Source of the DNA: Amycolatopsis sp. FDAARGOS 1241
GTDB lineage: Bacteria; Actinomycetota; Actinomycetes; Mycobacteriales; Pseudonocardiaceae
Assembly: GCF_016889705.1 (NCBI RefSeq)
Contig: NZ_CP069526.1
Location: 7,451,001 to 7,515,000, forward strand
DNA length: 64,000 nt
Direction of reading: 5' to 3'
Shown here: piece by piece, positions 1-8,271 of the stretch
Numbering within the stretch: position 1 is the stretch's first letter
How the letters are laid out: each line of letters begins with the position of its first letter
Position numbers and translations under genes: made by a program
The notes under the pieces: model-generated
Database searches by the model: none
What the model was told of the DNA's origin: nothing
What the model saw: the letters and a program-made list of their open reading frames with translations, nothing else

Positions 1-1
1 T

Positions 2-919
2 GTGCTGCAGTGCGCGCTCGGGGTGTTCGGGTACGCCGTGATCCACCGCGTGCAGGCCGTGATGAGCGCGGTGCTGGTGGTCGCGTTCGTGGCGCTCGCG
101 GTGAAGGTCGTGCTCGACCACCCGATCACGTTCACCGACTCCGCGACGGGCGGTGACTTCGCTGGCGCCGTGGTGCTGTTCTCGACGATCACGCTCAGCC
201 TCGCCATCTCGTGGGCGCCCTACGCGGCCGACTTCAGCCGCTACCTGCCGGCGGACACCAAGCCGGCTGGGGTCTTCTGGTTCACCCTGCTCGGGCTCAC
301 CGCGTCGTACGCGCTGGGTGAAGGCATCGGGCTCGCGCTGGGATCGGCGCTCGGCGACCAGACGGCCGCCGGGGTGTCGCAGCTGGTCGGCGGCGGGGTC
401 GTCGGCGCGCTCGCGTTGCTGGTGATCGGGCTGGCCGCCGTGTCGTCCAACGCGATGAACGACTACAGCGGTTCGCTCGCGCTGCAGACGGTGGGCGTGC
501 GGCTGCGCCGTCCGGTGTCGGCGGTGGTGGTGACGGTGCTGGCGTTCGCGCTCATCCTGTGGATGCACAGCGGTGACCTGTCGGCGAAGTTCGAGAACGT
601 GCTGCTGTTCGTGAGCTACTGGATCCCGCCGTTCCTCGGTGTCGTGGTGCCCGACTGGCTGCGCCGCACGCGCGGCGGCCGGCGGTTCGACGTGCTGACC
701 GAGCTGGCGAAGCCGGCCCGGTGGTGGCCGGCGGTGATCGCGTTCGTGGTGGGCTTCGCGGCGGCCGTGCCGTTCATGAACACCACCGTCTACACCGGAC
801 CGGTCGCGGCGGCGCTGCACGGAGCGGATCTGGCGTACTACGCCGGGTTCGTCGTTTCGCTGGTGGCGTACACGATCCTGCGCCGGTTGACCTCCAGTAA
901 GGTGGAGGTCGCAGGCTGA
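2..919 (+). CDS. NCS1-family purine/cytosine permease, C-terminal part
   Basis: Partial gene whose 5' end lies before the window; 305 codons remain of a family usually 450-490 aa long. The residues form a series of long hydrophobic segments joined by short polar loops. A segment around residues 58-75 (SLAISWAPYAADFSRYLP) matches the conserved WAPYAADYSRYLP-type stretch of NCS1 cytosine/purine permeases. The family moves nucleobases or related compounds across the plasma membrane with H+ or Na+; the substrate cannot be read from this part. It ends with TGA and is followed 25 nt later by an SDR gene with its own strong ribosome binding site. Confidence 0.85.
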   Translation: MLQCALGVFGYAVIHRVQAVMSAVLVVAFVALAVKVVLDHPITFTDSATGGDFAGAVVLFSTITLSLAISWAPYAADFSRYLPADTKPAGVFWFTLLGLTASYALGEGIGLALGSALGDQTAAGVSQLVGGGVVGALALLVIGLAAVSSNAMNDYSGSLALQTVGVRLRRPVSAVVVTVLAFALILWMHSGDLSAKFENVLLFVSYWIPPFLGVVVPDWLRRTRGGRRFDVLTELAKPARWWPAVIAFVVGFAAAVPFMNTTVYTGPVAAALHGADLAYYAGFVVSLVAYTILRRLTSSKVEVAG

Positions 920-944
920 AAGGTACCTACTCCAGGAGGTACCC

Positions 945-1625
945 ATGCCAGCCGCCGTCATCACCGGCGCGTCCGCCGGTCTCGGCCGGGCCCTCGCCGC
1001 GGCCCTCGTCCGTCGTGAGTGGACGGTGCTCGGCACCGGCCGGGGCGAGGCCGCGCTGCGGGCCGCCGCCGACGAGCTCGGCTTCACCGCCGTGCCCGGC
1101 GACGTCACGGACCCCGCGCACCGCGCCGCCCTCGCCGAGGCCGCCGGGCCGAGGCTCGACCTGCTCGTGAACAACGCCAGCACGCTGGGCGTGAGCCCGC
1201 TGCCGCCGCTCGCGCAGTACCCCGACGACGAGCTGGCGGCCGTGTTCCGCACCAACGTCTTCGCACCGCTCGCCCTGGCGCGGTTGCTGCTGCCGGCGTT
1301 GACGGCGGCGCACGGCACGCTCGTTTCCGTGAGTTCCGACGCGGCCGTCGAACCGTACGAGGGCTGGGGCGCGTACGGCTCGGCGAAGGCCGCGCTCGAC
1401 CACGCCACGGCCGTCCTCGGGGTGGAGAACCCCGCGGTCGCGGTGTACGCGGTCGACCCGGGTGATCTGCGCACGGCCATGCACCAGCTCGCGTTCCCGG
1501 GCGAGGACATTTCCGACCGGCCGCTGCCGGAGACGGCCGTGCCGGCGTTCCTGCGGCTGCTCGACGATCGCCCGGCCGGTGGCCGGTACCGCGCGGCCGA
1601 CCTGCTCGAGGCGGTGCGTCCGTGA
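945..1625 (+). CDS. Short-chain dehydrogenase/reductase (SDR)
   Basis: Classical SDR of 226 aa, predicted to be a cytosolic NAD(P)-dependent oxidoreductase of unknown substrate. The N-terminus holds the cofactor motif TGASAGLG (about residues 7-14). NNAS follows near residue 70, then a VSVSS strand and the catalytic YGSAK (YxxxK) near residue 145. The ATG start is fixed by AGGAGGT at 934-940, four bases upstream. The stop overlaps the GTG start of the next gene (GTGA), so the two are probably translationally coupled. The partner is a QueA-like protein, which is an unusual pairing and leaves the substrate open. Confidence 0.88.
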   Translation: MPAAVITGASAGLGRALAAALVRREWTVLGTGRGEAALRAAADELGFTAVPGDVTDPAHRAALAEAAGPRLDLLVNNASTLGVSPLPPLAQYPDDELAAVFRTNVFAPLALARLLLPALTAAHGTLVSVSSDAAVEPYEGWGAYGSAKAALDHATAVLGVENPAVAVYAVDPGDLRTAMHQLAFPGEDISDRPLPETAVPAFLRLLDDRPAGGRYRAADLLEAVRP

Positions 1626-2656
1626 GACCGGTTCGGGGCGGTGCGCCGCGTACCCGCTTCACCCTGCCCGAGGACCTGTACGCCGCCGCGCCGCCCGAAG
1701 CGCGCGGGCTCGCCCGCGACGAGGTCCGCCTGCTGTTCGCCGGTCCGTCCGGCGTCCGGCACGCCGTTTTCCGCTCCCTCGGCGACTTCCTGCGCCCGGG
1801 CGACCTGCTGGTGGTCAACACGTCCGGCACGCTGCCCGCGGCCGTCGACGCGGTGCGCTCCGGCCAGGTCGTCGGCGTCCACTTCTCCACCGAACTCGAC
1901 CACGACCTGTGGGTCGTCGAACTCCGCTCCCCCGGCGGCCCGCTGCTCGACGGCCGGCCGGGCGAGCTCCTGCGCTTGCCGGCGGGCGCGACTCTGACGC
2001 TGGACGCCCCCCACGTCCCGGGCGGGCGCCTGTGGCGTGCTCGCGTCGGCGTGGAGGGCGGCGTCGCCCAGTACCTGGCGCGGGTCGGGCGCCCGATCCG
2101 CTACGGCTACGTTCCGCGCACCTGGCCCCTGACCGACTACCAGACGGTGTTCGCCCTCGACCCGGGCTCGGCCGAAATGCCCAGCGCCGCCCGCCCGTTC
2201 ACCGAAGCCCTGGTCACCCGCCTCGTTTCCCGCGGCGTCCTGTTCGCGCCGCTGCTCCTGCACACGGGCGTCTCCTCCCCGGAAGCGGGCGAACCCCCGT
2301 ACGCCGAGCGCTTCCACGTCCCCGCGACGACCGCGGCGCTCGTCAACTGGGTGCGTGCACAGGGCGGGCGCATCATCGCCGTGGGGACCACCGCCGTGCG
2401 CGCCCTGGAATCGGCGGTCGTGGACGGGGCGGTGACGAGCGCGTCGGGGTGGACTTCGCTGGTGCTGGGGCCTGCGCACCCGGCCTCGGTCGTCGACGGC
2501 GTGATCTCGGGCCTGCACACCCCGGAGGCTTCGCACCTGCTGCTCCTGGAGGCGGTCGTCGGCCCTTCGCTCGTCCAACAGGCCTACGACGCGGCCGTCG
2601 AACGGCGGTACCTGTGGCACGAGTTCGGGGACGTGTCGCTGTTGCTGAAGCGGTGA
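1622..2656 (+). CDS. QueA-like SAM:tRNA ribosyltransferase-isomerase family protein
   Basis: Protein of 344 aa resembling QueA (COG0809), which transfers and isomerises the ribosyl group of SAM onto 7-aminomethyl-7-deazaguanine in tRNA to make epoxyqueuosine. Family segments visible are GDLLVVNTSGTLPA near residue 60 and GGRIIAVGTTAVRALESA near residue 255. The usual GVGTFxPV region is altered to HTGVSSPEAGEPPYAE. Many actinomycetes with such proteins lack the queuosine pathway, so the real substrate may differ. No other queuosine gene is in this window. The GTG start overlaps the SDR stop. Family membership is fairly sure; function is not. Confidence 0.75.
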   Translation: MRPVRGGAPRTRFTLPEDLYAAAPPEARGLARDEVRLLFAGPSGVRHAVFRSLGDFLRPGDLLVVNTSGTLPAAVDAVRSGQVVGVHFSTELDHDLWVVELRSPGGPLLDGRPGELLRLPAGATLTLDAPHVPGGRLWRARVGVEGGVAQYLARVGRPIRYGYVPRTWPLTDYQTVFALDPGSAEMPSAARPFTEALVTRLVSRGVLFAPLLLHTGVSSPEAGEPPYAERFHVPATTAALVNWVRAQGGRIIAVGTTAVRALESAVVDGAVTSASGWTSLVLGPAHPASVVDGVISGLHTPEASHLLLLEAVVGPSLVQQAYDAAVERRYLWHEFGDVSLLLKR

Positions 2657-2738
2657 CTGTTCTCCGGTCCTTTGTGGACCTTCAAGCGCAACCGACTTTC
2701 CCTGCCGTTCCGCGCCGGCGGCGGTGGCGTCGTTGCGC

Positions 2739-3933
2739 TCACAGCCGGATGCCTGCCCACGGCGCGAACCCGGCCAGCGAGCCGGTGACGCGCCGCTCGG
2801 CGGCGGCCGGCGCACGCACGGTCTCGGTGACCGACGGGTGGTGGCGAGTGGCGTTCGGCGCGACCTTCCGCGCCGCGGTCAACTCGGCGAGCGCCCTTTC
2901 CCGGTTGCCGTGCAGCAGCCACGCCCGCGCCATGTCGATGTGGTGGTGCCCGACGCGCTCCGGACGACCGGGATCCACCACGGTCACCGACTCGGCGCGG
3001 CGCACGGCTTCGGTGGCGTCGTAGTTCTCGACGGGCGCCGCGAACCAGTGGACGACTATGTTCGTCACGCTCGCGTCCACGTTGTAATAGGGCGTCTCAG
3101 GCGGGTGGAATTCGTCGGCGAACGCACGCGGCTCGGACAAATACCCGTCGGCCTCGTTCGGGTCGCCGGCGCGCGCGGCGAGGATCGCCGAGCGCAGATC
3201 GAGCTGGATCGCGATGGCGCGGTCGGCCGGCCCGGCGGCGACGTGCCGGCGCGCACGGTCGAGAAGCCGCAGCCCGTTGCGGTAATCGCCGTGCTGGAGG
3301 TAGCGCGTGCTGCGGTGGTACGCGCTGATCGCGATGCGCAGCGGGTCGCCGGTGGCCGGCGCGAGCTGGATGTGGCGCTCGGACGCGATCGCAGCGAGGT
3401 CAGCCTGCCGAAACCGCCCGGCGACGGTCGCCGCCATCCGGTAGGCGTCGTGCAGGAACGCGCGCGCCTGCTCCCCGGCGTGGCCCCGCTCGTCGGCCAG
3501 AACGTACAGGTGGTGCAGCAGAGGGGGCAGCTCGGCGAGCACGTCGGCGTTGCGCAGCAAGAGAGCCTTCGCCGAGGTTTTCGTGAGGCGTCCGGCGATG
3601 GTGTCGAGGGTGAGCGGGTCCCCCTCAGGCCGGGGGTCGTCGTAGGCGTCGAGCGCACTGCGCAGCTCGGCGACACCGGCTGACTCCGCGCTCGGCTCGT
3701 CGAGCACCTCGTTTTCCCGGGTGCCGTACAGCGTGGCGACCTGATCCCGAGCACTCGGGCCGCTCCCGCCACGAACGCGGCGCTCGGCGGCTTGCTGCCC
3801 TGCGCCACCTTCTTGACCAGCGACTGCGAGAGGTTGGCGCGCCGTGCGAGCTGGAGCTGGCTCAGCCCCTTCAGCTTGCGAGCTGCTTTGAGCCGATCGG
3901 CGACGCTGTCCCCGGAAGATCGGGCACGCGCAT
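2739..3933 (-). pseudogene. XRE-family HTH regulator with TPR-like C-terminus, two frameshifts
   Basis: An XRE-type DNA-binding domain (DRLKAARKLKGLSQLQLA...) and its ~300-aa helical, TPR-like sensor domain lie in different frames. The best start is ATG at 3933 with AGGAG five bases upstream (minus strand); it reads MRVPDLPG, then leaves frame at a four-G run (plus 3910-3913). The HTH frame reads GAARVLGI, then leaves frame at plus 3740-3741. The sensor part resumes as VATLYGTRENEV and runs to the TGA at 2739. One extra G at each site would restore a single protein of about 398 aa. Either the gene is decayed or two homopolymer bases were missed in sequencing. It diverges from two small ORFs. 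Confidence 0.8.
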
Positions 3934-4041
3934 GGTGCTCCTGCCGTCCGCCTGGTGTCCCTTCGGTGTCCCTCCAGCAAACCAATCACTTTTAGCCTCT
4001 CGGCAGTAACTATCAGCTACAACGCGTGTGGACGGTGCACG

Positions 4042-4305
4042 ATGACGGCGCAGATTGCGGGCACGCTGCCCGCAGACGAGATCGAAGAAGCGGCGTACGC
4101 CGTGCACTTCTGGGCGGAGGAAGCCCGCAACCACCTGTTCCGCCGGGCCGAGGTCGACGACCCGGTTCACGACGTGCTGGAACCGCAGTGCACCCGTGGG
4201 CGCGTGATCCCCGCGCGCTGGGTGTTCCGTTCGGAGCTGTCCGACGAGCACGGCGGCGACCGCGACCGTCCGCGGGAGGGCCGGCTGTGCTTCCGGAGGC
4301 GATGA
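4042..4305 (+). CDS. Small hypothetical protein next to XRE regulator
   Basis: Protein of 87 aa, not assigned to a family. It begins MTAQIAGTLPADEIEEAAYAV, is acidic in the first third and Arg-rich at the C-terminus (RDRPREGRLCFRRR). No signal peptide or membrane segment is seen. It diverges from the XRE regulator and its stop overlaps the next ORF's ATG (ATGA), suggesting a two-gene operon of the kind often placed beside XRE/TPR regulators in actinomycetes. A longer reading from 3955 is possible, but ATG at 4042 leaves a normal intergenic promoter region. Confidence 0.55.
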   Translation: MTAQIAGTLPADEIEEAAYAVHFWAEEARNHLFRRAEVDDPVHDVLEPQCTRGRVIPARWVFRSELSDEHGGDRDRPREGRLCFRRR

Positions 4306-4508
4306 CGGTGGGCTGGTGGATCCGCGACGACGGCGGCGAGACGGTCACCGACCCTGAGACCGGCGTCGTGATCGCGTCGGCGATGTCCACGACTTCGTGC
4401 GAGCTGTCCTCCGGCAGTCGGGTGCTCTCCTGGGAACAGCCCGCCGCCGACCTGTCCGAACCGGGCACGATCGAGCTGCCGTGCCCCAACGCCTGCGGCG
4501 ACGAGTGA
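4302..4508 (+). CDS. Small hypothetical protein (68 aa)
   Basis: Starts MTVGWWIRDDGGETVTDPET and ends PCPNACGDE; 68 aa, acidic, no membrane segment. CCGGAGG sits about five bases before the ATG, and the ATG overlaps the upstream stop, so translational coupling is likely. It has three cysteines (one mid-protein, two in CPNAC near the end). Family unknown to me; the context, divergent from an XRE regulator, is the only hint at function. Confidence 0.55.
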   Translation: MTVGWWIRDDGGETVTDPETGVVIASAMSTTSCELSSGSRVLSWEQPAADLSEPGTIELPCPNACGDE

Positions 4509-4747
4509 CGGAGCGTGACCGGGTTATCGAGCAAACCGAGGACCCGGCCCACGAACCATTCGCGGCCGGGCGGACCAATCCCGGGAAATCGGCCACGACT
4601 TCATCACTGCCATCCTTCGGCAGACCGGGCATCTCGAGCATTGACCGGCGCAGCGGCGCGGAGGTGCCGAAACCGCCGAAGTCCTTTGTGGACCCCCCGG
4701 CCGTAAACAACTTCCCCGGCCGCCCCCTGCCCTGCCAAGATCACCGG

Positions 4748-5970
4748 ATGGGGGTTCCACGGCCGTTGCGCCACCGGCGGTTCACGCTGTTCTTCACCGC
4801 TCGGCTGGTCTCGCTGCTGGGCAGCTCCATGACCCCCGTGGCGCTCGCCTTTGCGGTGCTCGACAGCAGCCGCACCACCGGTGACCTGGGCGTGGTCCTC
4901 GCGGCCAACATGGTGCCCATGCTCGCCCTCCTGCTGGTGGGTGGGTCGGTGGCCGATCGGTTCCCGCGGGCACTCGTCCTGCGCGCCGCGAACCTCGGCA
5001 GCGGCGTGACACAACTGGTCGCGGCCGGGATCCTGCTCACCGGTGACTACTCGCTCCCGGCGCTCATCGCGACGGAGTTCCTCAACGGCGTCCTCACCGC
5101 GTTCACCACGCCGGCGCTGCGCGGGATCGTGCCGCAGCTCGTGGAGCGCGCGAGCCTGCGGCAGGCGAACTCGCTGCTGGCCACGGCGCGCAACGTGGCC
5201 AAGGTGACGGGCCCGTCGCTCGCCGGGGTGCTGGTGGTGACGACGAGCGGCGGCTGGGCGATCGCGGCCGACGGGGTGTCGTTCCTGGTCGCCGGTGCGC
5301 TGCTCAGTGCGTTGAAGCTGCCACCCGCGCCCGCCGCCGCCCGGGAGTCGGTGGTGCGCGGCATCCGCGAGGGCTGGCGCCACTTCCGCCGCATCCCGTG
5401 GCTGTGGCAGATCGTGGCCGCCTACACGGTGGTCAACATCGCGCAGACGGGCGTGTGGCAGGTGCTCGGCCCGATCATCGCGCGCGACACAGTGGGCGAG
5501 GCGTCGTGGGATGTGGTGCTCAGCGTGCGGGCCGGGGGCGTGCTGATCACGGGTGTCCTGATGTACCGCGTCGCAATCAGGCGGATGCTGTCGCTGGGCC
5601 AACTGTGCGCCGCGCTCGGGGCTACGCCGTTGCTCGTGCTCGGCACCCACCCCGGCTTCCCCGCGCTCGCCGCGGCGGCGCTCATCGCGGGCGTCGGCAG
5701 CGGCGTCGCCAACGTCGCCTGGGACACCACGATGCACGAAAACATCCCGAGCACCTGCTGTCGCGCATGGCTTCCTACGACGACTTCGGTTCCTACGTGG
5801 GCATTCCCCTCGGCCAGCTCTCCGCGGGGCCCCTGGCCTCGGCCTTCGGCGCGGGTCCCGTGGCCACCGCCGGCGGCGTGCTCCTCGCGACGGCCGCGCT
5901 CGTCCCGCTGCTGTCGCCGGCTGTGCGGAGCATGCGCCACGACACGAAGCAGGCCCCCTCCCTGCCGTGA
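4748..5970 (+). pseudogene. MFS transporter with single frameshift
   Basis: Major facilitator superfamily exporter of the kind with 12 membrane helices, about 407 aa if repaired. The N-terminus (MGVPRPLRHRRFTLFFTARLVS) and helix 2-3 loop (GGSVADRFPRALVLR) are typical of actinomycete multidrug-type MFS proteins. Around 5749 the frame breaks: the upstream frame reads HENIPST, the downstream frame reads HLLSRMASYDDFGSYVGIPLG. One extra G (CCGGAG instead of CCGAG) gives the expected IPEHLLSRMASYDDFG. The final four helices are therefore out of frame. Decay or a missed homopolymer base are both possible. Confidence 0.8.
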
Positions 5971-5986
5971 CGGGGAGGGGGCCTGC
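5949..5986. terminator. Bidirectional hairpin terminator
   Basis: Perfect 14-bp inverted repeat GCAGGCCCCCTCCC (5949-5962) with its complement at 5973-5986 and a 10-nt loop. It overlaps the stop of the MFS gene and lies just downstream of the convergent protease gene, so it can serve both. There is no U-tract, as is common in high-GC actinomycetes. Confidence 0.7.
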
Positions 5987-6005
5987 TCCGACCCTCAGTG
6001 GCGGA

Positions 6006-7976
6006 TCACACGAGCAGCAGGAACGGCAGGCCGTTCGGCGAACCGAGGCCGGTCACGTCGTCGTAGCCCTCGGTCGTGTGGATCGTGAGGTTGGGGTAGT
6101 CGAACGTGCGGGCCGACGTGAGCAGCCCACCCGACGCGTCGACGCTGTTGGCGAAGTCCACGCGCTCCACGGCACCGTCCACGTGCTTCACGTCGTAGAT
6201 CACCGAGGTGCGCGACGTGAGCTGGTACAGCGCGGGGTTGATGAAGCCGTGGTGGAAGTGGTCGAGCGAGTCGGCCACGGCCATCACGCCGGCGAAGACC
6301 GGCGACGCGAGACTGGTGCCGCCGATGCGGTACTGGTCGTAGTAGTCGCCGTCGGGGAAACGCTGCGTCTGGCCCACCAGCATGCCGGTGTTCGGGTCGG
6401 CGACCGCGGAGATGTCCGGGACGACGCGGCCCTTCTTGTTGCCCTTCTGGTTCTTCGTGGACAGCGCGTCCGGCACGACCCCCTTCTGGTAGAAGGGCTG
6501 GCCGAACACGCGGCTCGTGCCACCGCCGGCGCCACCGTTGAACGCACCCGGGAACGCCGGGGCGTACGCGCCGTTGGTCAGCGTCGACTTGCCGGTCTCC
6601 CAGCCCGTCTCGAAGATCCGCTGGCCCTTCTTGTCCACCGCCAGCGAGGTGCCGCCCACCGCGGTCACCCACGGCGACGAAGCGGCGAAGTCGGGCGAAG
6701 GCGTGCCGAGGCGCGCGGCCTCGTCACCGTTGTCGCCGGAGGAGAAGTAGACGCCGATGCCCTCGAGCGCCGCCTGCTCCGCGATCTGGTTGAACGCCTT
6801 GATCTCGCTCGCCGGCAGGTCCTCGCCCGTGTCGCCGTAGGAGTTCGACACGATGTCGGCCTTGTGGCCCGCGACGACGTAGTTCAGCGCGGTGTCCAGT
6901 GACAGGTCCTCGCAGTCGGAGCCGCCGACGTAGAGGATGTCCGCACCGGGCGCCAGGCCGTGCGCGGCCTCGACGTCGAGGGTCTCCTCGCCGTACCAGC
7001 CCGAAGCGTCGCACTGGTCCGGCGGCTCGAGAGCCGGGTTCGCCGGGAAGACGTGCTGGCTGAACTGCGACTGCTTCAGCGGGTGCGCCGGGTCGTTGCG
7101 CTTGGCGTACTCGGACGCGTCGGCGTAGATGGTCGGCGACGCGAAGGCATCCACGATCGCGATCGTGGTGCCACTGCCGTCGGCGCCCAGCTTGGCGGCC
7201 TGGTCGACGCCGTAGGCAGAACGCAGCTGCGCCGGCGTGTAGCCGCACGGCGCGTACGGCAACTGCTTGCCGTTGTACGCCGGGTCGGTGGTGTCGGTCT
7301 TCTCGCCGTAGTAGGCGCTGCACGGACCGGAGTTGCGGAAGCCGGGTCCGGGCGGCGCGGTCTGCGGGCCGGACGACTCGGCGGTCCGCGAGTCGGCTCC
7401 GTCGGTGTGGTCCGGCTTCAGCAGGTTCGTGGCCTGGTCGACACCGACCACGCCGAGCACGTCGGCGGCCACCGACGCGGGCACGGACAGGTCCTTGTCC
7501 GCCGCGCGCAGCGTCTGGCCCTTCACCGAGTACTTGCCGAGCGTGACGTCGAACGCCCGCTGGACCTGGTCGGCCGAGCCGGTGGCCTCGACGTACGCGC
7601 GGTTCGACGGCACGTCACCGATCTTGAACCCGGCGCCCGAGAGCCAGTTCTTCACCGCCGCCACCGTCTGGTCCGACGCGGCGTAGCGGTCGCGCACCTG
7701 CTCCGGCGACAGGTACTGCTTGTAACTCTTCGACTGCGGGTTCGACACGGCCGCGGCCGCGGCTTCGGCGCCGGCTTCGTCCCGCTGGTTCAGGTACACG
7801 CGGAAATCCAGCTGAGAGGCCGGCGCGGTGTCGGCGACCTTGGCCCCGGGGTTCGCCCAGAGCGGGTGCGACTGGGGGATGTCGGCCCGCCCCTGGGCCG
7901 ACGCCACCGCCGGCGTGGTGGCCGCGAGACCACCCGCCACCGCCAGCGAAAGGAACACGGTGAGACTTCTTCGCAC
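6006..7976 (-). CDS. Secreted S53 (sedolisin/kumamolisin-type) serine peptidase
   Basis: Secreted acid-type protease of 656 aa. A Sec signal (RRSLTVFLSLAVAGGLAATT...ASA) is followed by a pro-domain of about 200 residues containing YLSPEQVRDRYAAS. Next comes a sedolisin catalytic domain. The Glu/Asp pair is in GEETLDVEAAHGLAPGA, and the nucleophile Ser is in GGTSLASPVFAGV. SNSYGDTG and the C-terminal VTGLGSPNG match the oxyanion and Ca2+-binding regions. The GTG start at 7976 was chosen because GGGAG lies six bases upstream; an ATG-type extension to 8078 would put 34 residues before the signal peptide. Likely acts in extracellular protein breakdown. Confidence 0.9.
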   Translation of the reverse strand: MRRSLTVFLSLAVAGGLAATTPAVASAQGRADIPQSHPLWANPGAKVADTAPASQLDFRVYLNQRDEAGAEAAAAAVSNPQSKSYKQYLSPEQVRDRYAASDQTVAAVKNWLSGAGFKIGDVPSNRAYVEATGSADQVQRAFDVTLGKYSVKGQTLRAADKDLSVPASVAADVLGVVGVDQATNLLKPDHTDGADSRTAESSGPQTAPPGPGFRNSGPCSAYYGEKTDTTDPAYNGKQLPYAPCGYTPAQLRSAYGVDQAAKLGADGSGTTIAIVDAFASPTIYADASEYAKRNDPAHPLKQSQFSQHVFPANPALEPPDQCDASGWYGEETLDVEAAHGLAPGADILYVGGSDCEDLSLDTALNYVVAGHKADIVSNSYGDTGEDLPASEIKAFNQIAEQAALEGIGVYFSSGDNGDEAARLGTPSPDFAASSPWVTAVGGTSLAVDKKGQRIFETGWETGKSTLTNGAYAPAFPGAFNGGAGGGTSRVFGQPFYQKGVVPDALSTKNQKGNKKGRVVPDISAVADPNTGMLVGQTQRFPDGDYYDQYRIGGTSLASPVFAGVMAVADSLDHFHHGFINPALYQLTSRTSVIYDVKHVDGAVERVDFANSVDASGGLLTSARTFDYPNLTIHTTEGYDDVTGLGSPNGLPFLLLV

Positions 7977-8218
7977 AGGCAACTCCCTCGTGAATCGCGG
8001 ACCCCAGGCCGCGAACGTCCGGCCTGAGACTAGGTCCGCACCCGCCGCCGGGGAAGCGCCGGCCACGCCGGTTCGCAACCGTTATCTCGCCCGCCGGATC
8101 GATCTTCGGCGGCAGGACAAGGAGAAGTCCGATTCGTCCGCACTGTCCCGAGTGGAATGGCGGGAGATACGAGGAAAGTCCGGTTTTCGTGTTCCGCCGA
8201 ACGGTAACACGGAGCACG

Positions 8219-8267
8219 CCGGGCGGCCGAGCACCACCTACTTCCGTCTGGTGCTTCGGCCGCCCGG
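8219..8267. terminator. Hairpin terminator after phoD
   Basis: Inverted repeat with arms 8219-8236 (CCGGGCGGCCGAGCACCA) and 8249-8267, perfect except for one bulged base, loop 12 nt. It sits immediately downstream of the PhoD stop (minus strand). No coding signal is seen in the remaining 7977-8271 gap, which also carries the protease promoter. Confidence 0.65.
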
Positions 8268-8271
8268 ATGA

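Noticed and set aside
4397..4747. 117-residue N-terminal extension of the MFS protein
   Set aside because: Sequence is Arg/Pro-rich, overlaps the small ORF at 4302, and MFS homologues start near the ATG at 4748.
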